In this document: positions 24,547-31,009 of the stretch, in pieces
How positions within the stretch are numbered: the stretch's first letter is position 1
How the letters are laid out: each line of letters opens with the position of its first letter
Assembly (NCBI RefSeq): GCF_021049305.1
Contig: NZ_CP088081.1
Location: 62,001 to 126,000, forward strand
Direction of reading: 5' to 3'
Length of the DNA stretch: 64,000 nucleotides
From: Ideonella dechloratans
GTDB lineage: Bacteria; Pseudomonadota; Gammaproteobacteria; Burkholderiales; Burkholderiaceae_C
Translations under genes and position numbers: made by a program
Notes under the pieces: model-generated
The model's input: the letters and a program-made list of their open reading frames with translations, nothing else
What the model was told of the DNA's origin: nothing
Databases searched by the model: none

Positions 24547-24948
24547 TCAGTCCGGCGACAAAGCTGATCGCAGGCCAAGGTGCTCAACGAATGGCTCAAA
24601 GTCCCGATCACTGAATAGCAGAGCGAAGTCGTGCTCAATGCATGCCGTCGCAATCAGCGTATCAATGGTCTTTCGAACAGTAATGCCCATCTGGCGCAAC
24701 GTCCTGAAATTGCGCGCGGCCTGAATGGCAATCTCCTGACCACCAAGGCCCACGACATCCAATGAGGTCAGCAACTTGCGCGCCTGGTTGAACTCCTTGT
24801 CTGTGTTGAAGCCTTGCAGCACCTCGGCAAGCACCAAGTCGCCAACACACAGTGGCTCGCTACTAAGCAACTGGTCAAGGCGCTCGGCCTCGGGGGTGAC
24901 CGTCCCTCGAAAGTAGTCAATCCAAACGCTTGAATCAACAAGAATCAC
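24547..24948 (-). CDS. vapC: VapC-family PIN-domain toxin
   Basis: A 133-residue PIN-domain ribonuclease, toxin of a type II toxin-antitoxin pair. Acidic metal-binding residues of the family are visible: D5 in LVDSSVWID, E42 in VLAEVLQGF, D96 in TIDTLIATAC, and D114/D116 in LLFSDRDF. Start is GTG at 24948, overlapping the antitoxin stop by four bases (GTGA), the usual coupled layout. It occupies the first integron cassette but faces backward, against the direction of the attC sites, so it must use its own promoter. Toxin-antitoxin cassettes are known to stabilise large arrays. Confidence 0.93.
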   Translation of the reverse strand: MILVDSSVWIDYFRGTVTPEAERLDQLLSSEPLCVGDLVLAEVLQGFNTDKEFNQARKLLTSLDVVGLGGQEIAIQAARNFRTLRQMGITVRKTIDTLIATACIEHDFALLFSDRDFEPFVEHLGLRSALSPD

Positions 24949-25139
24949 TTGTCTGCCCTCATCGCGTTCAGGTCACCCTGCCAATCAAGCTTGCCACGGA
25001 AGCGCCTGATCTCCTCTTGCTGGCGCAAGCGCAACAAGGTTCGAAGGCCAAGCTCCACAGCCTCCTTCTTTGTCTTCAAACCCGTAAGGCGCATGGCATC
25101 TGCCATGAGCTTGTCGTCAATCACAATGTTCGTGCGCAT
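24945..25139 (-). CDS. vapB: VapB-family antitoxin
   Basis: A 64-residue antitoxin with an N-terminal ribbon-helix-helix (MRTNIVIDDKLMADAMRLTG, then TKKEAVELGLRTLLRL) and a charged C-terminal tail that would bind and block the toxin. It precedes vapC with a four-base overlap. A palindrome overlapping its start codon is the likely autoregulatory operator. High similarity to common VapB proteins makes the assignment firm; whether the pair is active is not shown. Confidence 0.92.
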   Translation of the reverse strand: MRTNIVIDDKLMADAMRLTGLKTKKEAVELGLRTLLRLRQQEEIRRFRGKLDWQGDLNAMRADK

Positions 25140-25173
25140 GATGTGTACTACTCGTTTAATTCATACACATCAT
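25138..25173. promoter_or_regulatory. Palindromic operator of vapBC
   Basis: Perfect 10-bp arms ATGATGTGTA (25138-25147) and TACACATCAT (25164-25173) separated by 16 bp, overlapping the vapB start codon and the promoter-proximal A+T-rich DNA. This layout is typical of autoregulation by VapB-VapC complexes. Confidence 0.65.
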
Positions 25174-25248
25174 AGCCGCCAGCACTGCAGAGTGCAAGCC
25201 AGCCAAGAAGCCATAGTTGACGGGCAAAGGCAGGTCAGGTAGCCTCAT

Positions 25249-25409
25249 GTGTAACAACTGACGCATAACCTGGGAGGGAACAGTGCGAAAAGCCAAATTC
25301 TGCTTGCCTATCAAGCACTTACGACATGAAGTCTCTCCCAGGTTATCCGTCATTCAAGACGGTTACAACCGGATAGGTCGTCTGCAATGACGTCTAAATT
25401 GCGTTAGGC
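25249..25409 (+). repeat. Candidate attC of the vapBC cassette (atypical)
   Basis: A large imperfect dyad: GTAAC (25251-25255) pairs with GTTAC (25362-25366), TGACG with CGTCA, and ATAACCTGGGAG (25265-25276) with CTCCCAGGTTAT (25335-25346). The next cassette begins at GTTAGGC (25403-25409). The R'' site (GTGTAAC) is off consensus and the 37 bp between the dyad and the junction are unexplained, so the attC may be degraded or composite. The stretch 25174-25431 contains no gene. Confidence 0.4.
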
Positions 25410-25431
25410 CTCGCAACTCCACCATCTAGAC

Positions 25432-25989
25432 ATGACAAATCGCATCTTCACATTCGTTGGCGGCTCCTCTGGTAAGTGGCGCGTTCGGTCGCAACTGCCG
25501 TTCATAGGCCAAGCACTGCCGCCGGTATCCTTCATCGAGGTGATTAATGCGATCGAGTCGGCTCCCGCGGGAGGTTGGGCGCTACGTGGAATCACAAGCA
25601 ATGATCGGTACGTCGTGCGTACCGAGAAGCAAGAACTTGTCTCCAAACAGGAAGGTCTAGGCAGGCCCGAGGCAACGTATGCTGCGCTCATTCCCATCCG
25701 GAAGACAACTGCATGGTGGGCCTTGACCCAGGACGAGCGCCGTACGATCTTCGAAGAAAGGTCCCAGCACATGCGTATCGGAATGAGATATCTGCCCCCT
25801 ATTGCCCGTCGCCTACACCACTGCCGCGATCTGGCAGAGCCCGAGGCCTTTGATTTTCTGACTTGGTTCGAGTACCGACCCGACCATGAGAGTGCATTTG
25901 AAGAGCTACTTGTAGAGCTTCGCGCCTCCGAGGAATGGAAGTACGTTGACCATGAGGTTGACATCCGCCTCGTTAACAGCGCGGCCTAA
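25432..25989 (+). CDS. Chlorite dismutase-family heme protein (short, lineage II type)
   Basis: A 185-residue cassette protein. Its body matches short chlorite dismutases such as that of Nitrobacter: WALRGITSNDRYVVRTE, GRPEATYAALIPIRKT, AWWALTQDERRTIFEERSQH, YLPPIARRLHHCRDL, FDFLTWFEY and EEWKYVDHEVDIRL. By spacing, H113 corresponds to the proximal heme ligand and R126 to the distal arginine (H114 and R127 in the Nitrobacter enzyme), so both key residues appear intact. The family converts chlorite to chloride and oxygen at a heme b, though some short members have other or unknown roles. The cytoplasmic, signal-free form is typical of lineage II. The stop codon lies inside the following attC. 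Confidence 0.88.
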   Translation: MTNRIFTFVGGSSGKWRVRSQLPFIGQALPPVSFIEVINAIESAPAGGWALRGITSNDRYVVRTEKQELVSKQEGLGRPEATYAALIPIRKTTAWWALTQDERRTIFEERSQHMRIGMRYLPPIARRLHHCRDLAEPEAFDFLTWFEYRPDHESAFEELLVELRASEEWKYVDHEVDIRLVNSAA

Positions 25990-26050
25990 CTAACGGTTCA
26001 ACGCGGACAAAAATGCTCCGCATTTTTGCCGGTTAACCTTGGCGTTCGGC
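25984..26050 (+). repeat. attC site of the chlorite dismutase cassette
   Basis: A 67-bp imperfect palindrome from GCCTAAC (R'') to GTTCGGC. GCCTAAC is the exact complement of the cassette's own leading core GTTAGGC (25403). The central arms AAAAATGC/GCATTTTT form a strong hairpin. Confidence 0.85.
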
Positions 26051-26053
26051 GTC

Positions 26054-26470
26054 ATGAATACTGCACTCGGTATTGCCGTTCTCGCACTTACTGTTGGGGT
26101 CTGGTTCTTCTTTGAGAAGCGACGAGTGGATAGGGAGTTCGAAAAAACGTTTCGCGGTAGAGAGTCGCTATCGGATGACGACTTCTATGCAGCGTTTTAT
26201 CAAGACTCCGGCATATCGCGTGAGATAGTAACCGGAGTACGGCAAGTCCTTGCAGACGAACTCCAAGTTGATGTTTCCAGGATGATCCCCTGTGATGACT
26301 TCTCGCGTAACTTGAGGTTCCTCTTGGAAAGCGACTCAATGGTTGACGTTGCCCTTGTCGAAGCACTTGAAAAGCGCTTCAGAATTGCGATATCGGACAA
26401 GGAGGCGGAAGACACCAAAACTGTCCACGACATCATCACTTTCGTGCACGGAAAGACGCTGCCCGCATGA
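26054..26470 (+). CDS. Membrane-anchored acyl-carrier-protein-like cassette protein
   Basis: A 138-residue protein. An N-terminal transmembrane helix (about 5-20, GIAVLALTVGVWFFF) is followed by a cytoplasmic domain resembling acyl carrier proteins: LRFLLESDSMVDVALVEALE then KRFRIAISDKEAEDTKTVHD and IITFV. D94-S95-M96 sits where ACPs carry the DSL motif with the phosphopantetheinylated serine, and the ends of helices II and III align with ACP. DUF1493-type proteins share this fold. No synthase or ligase is in the array, so a partner is unknown. Start at 26054; RBS is weak because the gene begins just inside its cassette. Confidence 0.65.
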   Translation: MNTALGIAVLALTVGVWFFFEKRRVDREFEKTFRGRESLSDDDFYAAFYQDSGISREIVTGVRQVLADELQVDVSRMIPCDDFSRNLRFLLESDSMVDVALVEALEKRFRIAISDKEAEDTKTVHDIITFVHGKTLPA

Positions 26471-26471
26471 C

Positions 26472-26543
26472 GCCGAACCAATCATTCCAGCGGACCTGCA
26501 AAATGCTGCGCATTTCACCGTCCGCTGAATTAAAACGTTGGAC
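26472..26543 (+). repeat. attC site
   Basis: 72 bp from GCCGAAC to GTTGGAC; GCCGAAC complements the cassette's own leading GTTCGGC (26044). Arms CAGCGGAC/GTCCGCTG and AAATGC/GCATTT pair. Confidence 0.88.
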
Positions 26544-26551
26544 GGCACAAC

Positions 26552-26881
26552 ATGGATGAGCGCCTACAGAAGCAGCGAGCGGTTACGGAAAAGTTGATAT
26601 TGGAGGCGGCCTCGAAGATCGAAGGCTCAACAGGTTTCACTGAGCACAAAGAATTCATTGTTCGCAACGAACTCGGCCTTGCACTCGACGCACTCGCTGA
26701 CTACGGAAAACACTGCGAAGTAAACGCGGACTACTGGCATCTCTTGAAGAAGGCGGCAGAGGTCATGGGTTTAAAAGAGCAGGTCAAAGAGTTCAGGCGC
26801 AAACGCCAACTCGCCCGCGCTAGTGCCATCCAACCGGGCATTCAACCCGACGAACCCGCCTCCGGCGGGTCCGCGGGTTAA
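26552..26881 (+). CDS. Unrecognised small helical cassette protein
   Basis: A 109-residue, charged, mainly helical protein with no signal or membrane segment. The pattern EFIVRNELGLALDALADYG followed by YWHLLKKAAEVMGL recalls small helical immunity proteins (MafI-like), but the match is by eye only. The last 18 or so residues (from about IQPGIQPDEP) are encoded inside the attC and would differ if the cassette moved. No toxin gene is next to it, so an orphan immunity role would be speculative. Confidence 0.6.
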   Translation: MDERLQKQRAVTEKLILEAASKIEGSTGFTEHKEFIVRNELGLALDALADYGKHCEVNADYWHLLKKAAEVMGLKEQVKEFRRKRQLARASAIQPGIQPDEPASGGSAG

Positions 26882-26895
26882 TTCCGGCGTTGGAG
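26828..26895 (+). repeat. attC site
   Basis: 68 bp from ATCCAAC to GTTGGAG, overlapping the 3' end of the preceding gene. The centre is a G+C-rich hairpin (ACCCGC/GCGGGT). Confidence 0.8.
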
Positions 26896-27225
26896 CGCAC
26901 CTTGACGGCCATCCGAACATTCCCCTTACCCGCTTTGCTTCTTGCTGTAGCAGCAACCGCCGCAGCCAATGACCAGGTCGCGTACAGCGGTGACTATTTC
27001 TATAACTTTGAATTTGCGTACCTGACACCTGACGGCAAGAATGAGCAGTGGTGCATCAAGGGCGACATGGCGCCTGCAGAGCGCGCTGATCGTTGGGGCA
27101 CTTCTCGTGTGGTGGTCGAGGGCACACTTGGGCCTGAAGGAAAATACGGCAATCTAGGCGTTTGTAAACGCATCCTCACCGTCACGCGATTGTTAAAGGT
27201 GATCAATATGCGAGGGCGCGAGTGA
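26890..27225 (+). CDS. Unrecognised secreted cassette protein
   Basis: About 111 residues with an N-terminal signal peptide (FPLPALLLAVAATAAA, cleavage near AAA-ND) and a small mature domain with a cysteine pair (WCIKGD and GVCKRIL). No ATG precedes the signal region: the candidate starts are TTG at 26890, inside the attC core, or TTG at 26902, so initiation is uncertain. Family not recognised. Its G+C content is below that of the chromosome. It is likely exported to the periplasm by Sec. Confidence 0.55.
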   Translation: MERTLTAIRTFPLPALLLAVAATAAANDQVAYSGDYFYNFEFAYLTPDGKNEQWCIKGDMAPAERADRWGTSRVVVEGTLGPEGKYGNLGVCKRILTVTRLLKVINMRGRE

Positions 27226-27232
27226 GCATTCG

Positions 27233-27289
27233 CCCCAACCCTTTGCTGCAGCGGACGGCTTCGCCGCCCGCTGAGCGCAGACGTTGGGC
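27233..27289 (+). repeat. attC site
   Basis: 57 bp from CCCCAAC to GTTGGGC. The core CAGCGGACGGCTTCGCCGCC and CGCTG is shared almost exactly with the attC sites at 27613 and 29358. Confidence 0.88.
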
Positions 27290-27312
27290 TTCATAAACGC
27301 TGCCACCCGCCT

Positions 27313-27654
27313 ATGCCGTTCTTCCATGTGCTCATCGAAGGTACGAACCTCTGCATAACGGGGGAGGAGGATCAGCCTCCGATCGTTGGCTTCTTTACTT
27401 CCCGAGTCGTATGGGCTGGCGATTTGAAAGCCGCCGAGGCTAAGGCACTGCGGAACGTGCGGGATGTTTGGACGCGCGGCGATTGCGCTGACCAACCAAC
27501 GGCGGAGCAACTCTCGCTCGCAGTGTCTGAGTCAAGCTCCTCATCATTTCTCCAGTGGCTCCTCGCGCCCAACAAGGGGCATGTGTTCTTCCCAATGGAG
27601 CCGGTCGATGAGGCCCAACCCATTGCTCCAGCGGACGGCTTTGCCGCCCGCTGA
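27313..27654 (+). CDS. Unrecognised cassette protein
   Basis: A 113-residue soluble protein starting MPFFHVLIEGTNLCI. The N-terminal strand pattern (FHVLIEGTNL, VGFFTSRVVWAG) and a following helix (LKAAEAKALRNV) suggest a small alpha/beta fold. The C-terminal residues APADGFAAR are read from the attC, a common integron signature. No known family is recognised; the low G+C and the cassette setting imply horizontal origin. Confidence 0.6.
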   Translation: MPFFHVLIEGTNLCITGEEDQPPIVGFFTSRVVWAGDLKAAEAKALRNVRDVWTRGDCADQPTAEQLSLAVSESSSSSFLQWLLAPNKGHVFFPMEPVDEAQPIAPADGFAAR

Positions 27655-27669
27655 GCGCGAACGTTAAAG
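27613..27669 (+). repeat. attC site
   Basis: 57 bp from GCCCAAC, the complement of the cassette's leading GTTGGGC (27283), to GTTAAAG. It overlaps the end of the preceding gene. Confidence 0.88.
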
Positions 27670-27672
27670 CTC

Positions 27673-28002
27673 ATGGATACGACCACCTCGAAGGAACTCA
27701 AGGCCCGATACGAGAAGTTGCTCTATGACTTGGAGTATGTCGTGCATGAGCTGCCAGCGGGGGTTCTGTTTGGGGCTGATGGTGCAAGTTCCAAACAGTG
27801 CGCAGAGCTGATGGCCGATCTGAACGAGTTCGAGAAGCTGTGCATCGAACTTGAGCGGCCACAGGCTGAATTCATAGAAGCCTGCCGATGGCACTTCGAT
27901 CACTATCCACACTTTCTAGGGCGCAGGAGGCATTTCGCCAACTATGCCCAGTACATCACCGGCCGCGGTGGCCCAATCGATGTACCGAGGGCTCGGCGAT
28001 GA
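27673..28002 (+). CDS. Unrecognised cassette protein
   Basis: A 109-residue soluble helical protein (KELKARYEKLLYDLEYVVHE, ELMADLNEFEKLCIELERPQ). It begins 4 bp after the attC core and ends just before the next attC. The aromatic/His-rich C-terminal part (CRWHFDHYPHFLGRRRHF) is notable. No family recognised and no signal peptide seen. Confidence 0.6.
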   Translation: MDTTTSKELKARYEKLLYDLEYVVHELPAGVLFGADGASSKQCAELMADLNEFEKLCIELERPQAEFIEACRWHFDHYPHFLGRRRHFANYAQYITGRGGPIDVPRARR

Positions 28003-28003
28003 G

Positions 28004-28072
28004 CTTTAACCCTTTGGTCAAGCGGACCTTCGCCGGCTTCGCTGGCTCGTCCGCTTACCGCGAACGTTAGCC
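28004..28072 (+). repeat. attC site
   Basis: 69 bp from CTTTAAC, complementing the cassette's leading GTTAAAG (27663), to GTTAGCC. Arms AAGCGGAC/GTCCGCTT pair. Confidence 0.85.
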
Positions 28073-28081
28073 ACTTAAGCC

Positions 28082-28858
28082 ATGCGCCTTCTCTACCCTT
28101 GTGATCCCTTCAACAAGAAGGAGCCCGATGACACCTACGCTGAGGAGTTCTTCGCCGCTCAAGCTGCCGGCATGGCGTGCTCGCTCTACTCGGCTGAGGA
28201 TTTCGAGTCCGGCGAATTCAAACCGCGTCCGCTTTTCGCTGAACGGGAAGAGATTCTGTATCGCGGATGGATGCTAACCCCGAGCGGATACGCTGAATTG
28301 CTTGAGGCAATTGAGCGTAAAGGCGCTCGCGCGGTTACTTCCCTTGCACAGTATCGCCTCTGCCATTACCTCCCGGAGTGGTACCCACTCTGCAGAGATC
28401 TCACTCCGGAAACCATCTTTGTTGAGAAGGGCGCAGACTATACGGCGGCCGTTGCAAATCGCCATTGGCCGGCCTTCTTCGTCAAAGACTATGTGAAGTC
28501 GCTGACCACAAACCGGGGCTCGATTGCGAACTCGGTTGGAGAAATCGAAGAGATCGTCTCACTAATCGAGAAATTCCGGGGCCAAGTGGAGGGTGGTGTC
28601 TGCATCAGGCAATTTGAACAGTTGACTCCCGACACCGAAGATCGCTACTTTGTGTTTCGGGGCAAGCCGTATGCTCGTAGTGGCGTCGTGCCCAAGATTG
28701 TTAAAACCATCGCGCCGCGAATCGACAGTCCGTTCTTTTCCGTTGATGTTGTGCTTTCCTCCGATGGCACGCCGCGCCTCATCGAACTTGGAGACGGTCA
28801 GGTCTCCGACCGTAAGCAGTGGCCCGCTGGACTTTTTCTGGAGATATTCCGTGGCTAA
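28082..28858 (+). CDS. ATP-grasp domain protein, R2K clade type
   Basis: A 258-residue cassette protein resembling the R2K clade of ATP-grasp enzymes (Pfam DUF4343-like). Visible features are the N-terminal LLYPCDPFN, a mid-region FFVKDYVKSL with the ATP-contacting lysine, VEGGVCIRQFEQLTPDTEDR with the acidic strand, and a C-terminal FSVDVVLSSDGTPRLIELGD typical of the metal-binding end of ATP-grasp folds. Such enzymes ligate an amino or similar group to a carboxylate via acyl-phosphate. R2K members have been linked to peptide modification and biological conflict systems. The substrate is unknown, and no peptide gene is next to it. Confidence 0.78.
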   Translation: MRLLYPCDPFNKKEPDDTYAEEFFAAQAAGMACSLYSAEDFESGEFKPRPLFAEREEILYRGWMLTPSGYAELLEAIERKGARAVTSLAQYRLCHYLPEWYPLCRDLTPETIFVEKGADYTAAVANRHWPAFFVKDYVKSLTTNRGSIANSVGEIEEIVSLIEKFRGQVEGGVCIRQFEQLTPDTEDRYFVFRGKPYARSGVVPKIVKTIAPRIDSPFFSVDVVLSSDGTPRLIELGDGQVSDRKQWPAGLFLEIFRG

Positions 28859-28948
28859 CCCGGCGCTCCAGGGGACGCCCGAGAAGCTGCGCTTCTCGGT
28901 TCCCTTCGGCCTTCGGCCTCCGGTCGCCCCTGAGCAAGCACGTTCAAC
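28853..28948 (+). repeat. attC site
   Basis: 96 bp from GGCTAAC, complement of the leading GTTAGCC (28066), to GTTCAAC. Arms CAGGGGACG/CGCCCCTG and AGAAGC/GCTTCT. Confidence 0.85.
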
Positions 28949-28951
28949 AGC

Positions 28952-29356
28952 ATGAAGATCGGCGCTCTGCATCGCCTGCGTTCTTGGTATCGCGAATGGC
29001 GTCTCGGTCCGCAGCCCCCGTTGCCATATCGCGCACGCCCGTGCCAAGGTGCTGCGTGGCGGAAGGCGTTTCCCGGGGTACCCAAGGAGGACGTGCGCGA
29101 CTTTCTCGAAGTCTTCGTGGCGGCATTTGCCTTTCGATCTTCGTCGCGATTGAACTTTGCGCCGGACGATTCGATTCTCGCAATCTACCGGACGCTGTAT
29201 CCAAATCGGTGGACGCCCGACTCGCTGGAGGTCGAGTCATTCGCCAAGCAGGTGGAGCGCCGCTACCTCATTGGCTTCGCCACGGTTTGGCATGAGCACC
29301 TCACGTTGGGCGAGCTTTTCGGCGCCGCCCAGCATGCACGAGGAAGCCGCCCATGA
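28952..29356 (+). CDS. Possible acyl-carrier-protein-like (DUF1493-like) cassette protein
   Basis: A 134-residue soluble protein. Its C-terminal half (FAPDDSILAIYRTLYP, TPDSLEVESFAKQVERRY, LTLGELFGAAQ) has the helix and loop order of acyl-carrier-like domains, with D90-S91-L92 where ACPs carry the modified serine and LTLGELF where DUF1493 proteins carry LTxGML. The N-terminal 60 residues are basic and unassigned. This would be the second ACP-like protein in the array; the resemblance is by eye and weaker than for the one at 26054. Confidence 0.55.
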   Translation: MKIGALHRLRSWYREWRLGPQPPLPYRARPCQGAAWRKAFPGVPKEDVRDFLEVFVAAFAFRSSSRLNFAPDDSILAIYRTLYPNRWTPDSLEVESFAKQVERRYLIGFATVWHEHLTLGELFGAAQHARGSRP

Positions 29357-29357
29357 T

Positions 29358-29414
29358 GTTGAACCTTTCGCTCCAGCGGACGGCTTCGCCGCCCGCTGAG
29401 CTTTGACGTACAAG
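29358..29414 (+). repeat. attC site
   Basis: 57 bp from GTTGAAC, complement of the cassette's leading GTTCAAC (28942). The right core is GTACAAG instead of GTTRRRY, at the junction with the duplicated element. Confidence 0.8.
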
Positions 29415-29642
29415 GGCTTCCCCGTCCGTCAAGCCAAACGAATCCCTAGACCCGCACAGCGGGTCTGTCTTTTTGTGGGCTTCTGATACCAACCGAGCTT
29501 CGATCAGGCGATGGGAACAACAAGGTGCGGACTGGCCAAACTACAAGCGGTCATTCATGTGGCGGTGCATGCCACGGACCCTGATGAAGGACGCACGCGA
29601 GCGACCCATTCGTTAGCCGGCAACTGTTTCGCCGCCCTTGAG
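29409..29642 (+). repeat. 234-bp duplicated element, copy A
   Basis: Nearly identical (5 differences by eye, no gaps) to 31010-31243, in direct orientation. It starts TACAAGGGC and ends GCCCTTGAG, giving 7-bp inverted ends (CAAGGGC/GCCCTTG). It carries a rho-independent terminator and an internal CATTCGTTAGCC resembling an attC right end. It may be a duplicated gene-less cassette or a small non-autonomous element. No convincing gene lies in it. Confidence 0.8.
29448..29474 (+). terminator. Rho-independent terminator in copy A
   Basis: AGACCCGC, loop ACA, GCGGGTCT, then GTCTTTTT. It would stop array transcription from upstream cassettes. Confidence 0.8.
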
Positions 29643-29756
29643 TTAATCGGTCACTGCTCGCGCAGGTCCAAACCTGTTGTCATCAACGCTTGCCGTCACG
29701 CGGCGGTGGATTCCTGTTCTCCTGACTGGTTGGCAGGCGGGTTCAAATGGAGGGCG
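29643..29756. other. Non-coding flank, probable IS110-type element end
   Basis: 114 bp between the end of copy A and the transposase remnant. No gene and no clear terminal repeat is seen; it probably contains one end of the insertion sequence. Confidence 0.35.
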
Positions 29757-30446
29757 TCAGGCCGGCAGCGCAAAGGCCTCGCCCTTGCGCAATACCGCCC
29801 AAGCCATGCGGGCGTTCTTGGCCGCCATGGCCACCACGGCTTTCCAGTAGCCGCGTCGCTCGGCCAGGGCCACCACCCAGCGGCTGATCGGGTCGTTCTT
29901 CTTCGGCGCAGCCGCCAGCACGGCCCGCGCGCCCAGGATGAACAGCGTGCGCAGGTAGGCGTCGCCGGCCTTGGTGGTGCGCTCGTCGAGCCAGGTCACC
30001 TCGCTGAGCAGGCCGCGGATGCGGTTGAGGTGGCCGGTGCGCTGCTCGACATAGGCCTGCCGGGCCCGGTGCACCATCAGCCGGTTCTGCTGCTCCACGC
30101 TCTTGAGCGGCACGAAGCGCATGTGCGGGCGCTGCACGGCTTCGCAGATGGCGGCGGCATCGGCCGCGTCGTTCTTGCCGCGCTTGCCGCTCATGCGGTA
30201 CGGGGTGACGAACTTGGGGGCGATCAGGCGCACGGTGTGGCCCAGGGCGATGAACTGCCGGGCCCAGTGGTGGGCGCCGGAGCAGGCTTCCATGCCGATC
30301 ACGCAGGGCGGCAGGGCCGAGACCAGGGCCAGCAGCTTGTCGCGCGGCACCGCCGGTCGTACCAGTTCAGGACGTCCGGCTTCGTTGATGCCATGCACGG
30401 CAAACACGTTCTTGGCGAGGTCGATTCCAACGCATACGATGGCCAT
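29757..30446 (-). pseudogene. IS110/IS1111-family transposase, internally deleted
   Basis: A 229-residue remnant; full IS110 transposases are about 340 residues. The N-terminal RuvC-like half is intact (GIDLAKNVFAVHG, IGMEACSGAHHWA, KRGKNDAADAAAICEAVQRP), but after LNRIRGLLSE the frame jumps to TKAGDAYLRTLFILGARA, so about 100 residues with most of the C-terminal Transposase_20 region are missing without loss of frame. It is therefore probably inactive. The G+C content is high, unlike the cassettes. IS1111-type elements are known to target attC sites, which fits its position in the array. Start at 30446 (MAIVCVGIDL). Confidence 0.85.
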
Positions 30447-30562
30447 GGGCTTCCCCTTCGGAGTGAATGGATGAGATTCGCAACCCCATCGTGGCACTCG
30501 TTGCCGTTTGCCGCTTCGCGGCTCGCTCGGGACGGGGAAGTCCCTTTCATTCGTTAGCCAGC

Positions 30563-30937
30563 ATGCGCCAGACTCGCCCCTCTATGTCGCGCTCGAAGAA
30601 GGCGCTCCTCGCCATCGCCGCAGTTGTGGCATTGGCGGCCTCGTATCTGTTCGCGTTTTCACTGATTTCGACGTCTCACCCAATCTCCAAAGCGGCAATT
30701 GCACAGTCCCCAGACGTCGCCGCGTCGGTCGGAAAGCTCGCAGCAGTGATCCTCATCGGTAGTCGTCAGAAGCTTGTGACCGGCGGGCTCAGTTGCGGAA
30801 CCAACACCTACCTAGTGTTTGGCAATGCGGGTTGGGCAGTAGTGACTTCAGCACTGTCTATGCCAGCGCGTCAGCACGATTGGCAGGTCAGCAACTTGTC
30901 CCTGGGCTGGTTCAGCGGTACTCACGGGAGTTGCTGA
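30563..30937 (+). CDS. Unrecognised small membrane-anchored cassette protein
   Basis: A 124-residue protein. A basic N-terminus and one hydrophobic helix (LLAIAAVVALAASYLFAFSL) are followed by a likely periplasmic domain with VAASVGKLAAVILIG and two cysteines. The cassette starts at GTTAGCC (30553) and its attC at 30948 has the matching R''. Low G+C and lack of a known family are like the other cassettes. Confidence 0.55.
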   Translation: MRQTRPSMSRSKKALLAIAAVVALAASYLFAFSLISTSHPISKAAIAQSPDVAASVGKLAAVILIGSRQKLVTGGLSCGTNTYLVFGNAGWAVVTSALSMPARQHDWQVSNLSLGWFSGTHGSC

Positions 30938-30947
30938 CCATGAAGCT

Positions 30948-31009
30948 GGCTAACCTGGCATTGCAGCGGACCTGCGCCAGCTACGCTGGCTGGTCCGCTG
31001 AACGTCAAC
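30948..31009 (+). repeat. attC site (right core altered)
   Basis: About 62 bp from GGCTAAC, complement of the leading GTTAGCC (30553). Arms CAGCGGACC/GGTCCGCTG and CCAGC/GCTGG pair. The right core reads CGTCAACTAC instead of GTTRRRY, where copy B begins. Confidence 0.75.

Noticed and set aside
29511-30557. A 348-codon plus-strand frame across copy A and the IS110 remnant
   Set aside because: Joins an element repeat to the antisense of a transposase; the duplicated part (MGTTRCGLAKLQ) shows no coding features and contains no family.
25984-31009. Repeated short palindromes as a CRISPR array
   Set aside because: The units are 57-96 bp, differ in sequence and each follows a gene; they have integron R'' and R' cores, and no cas gene is present.
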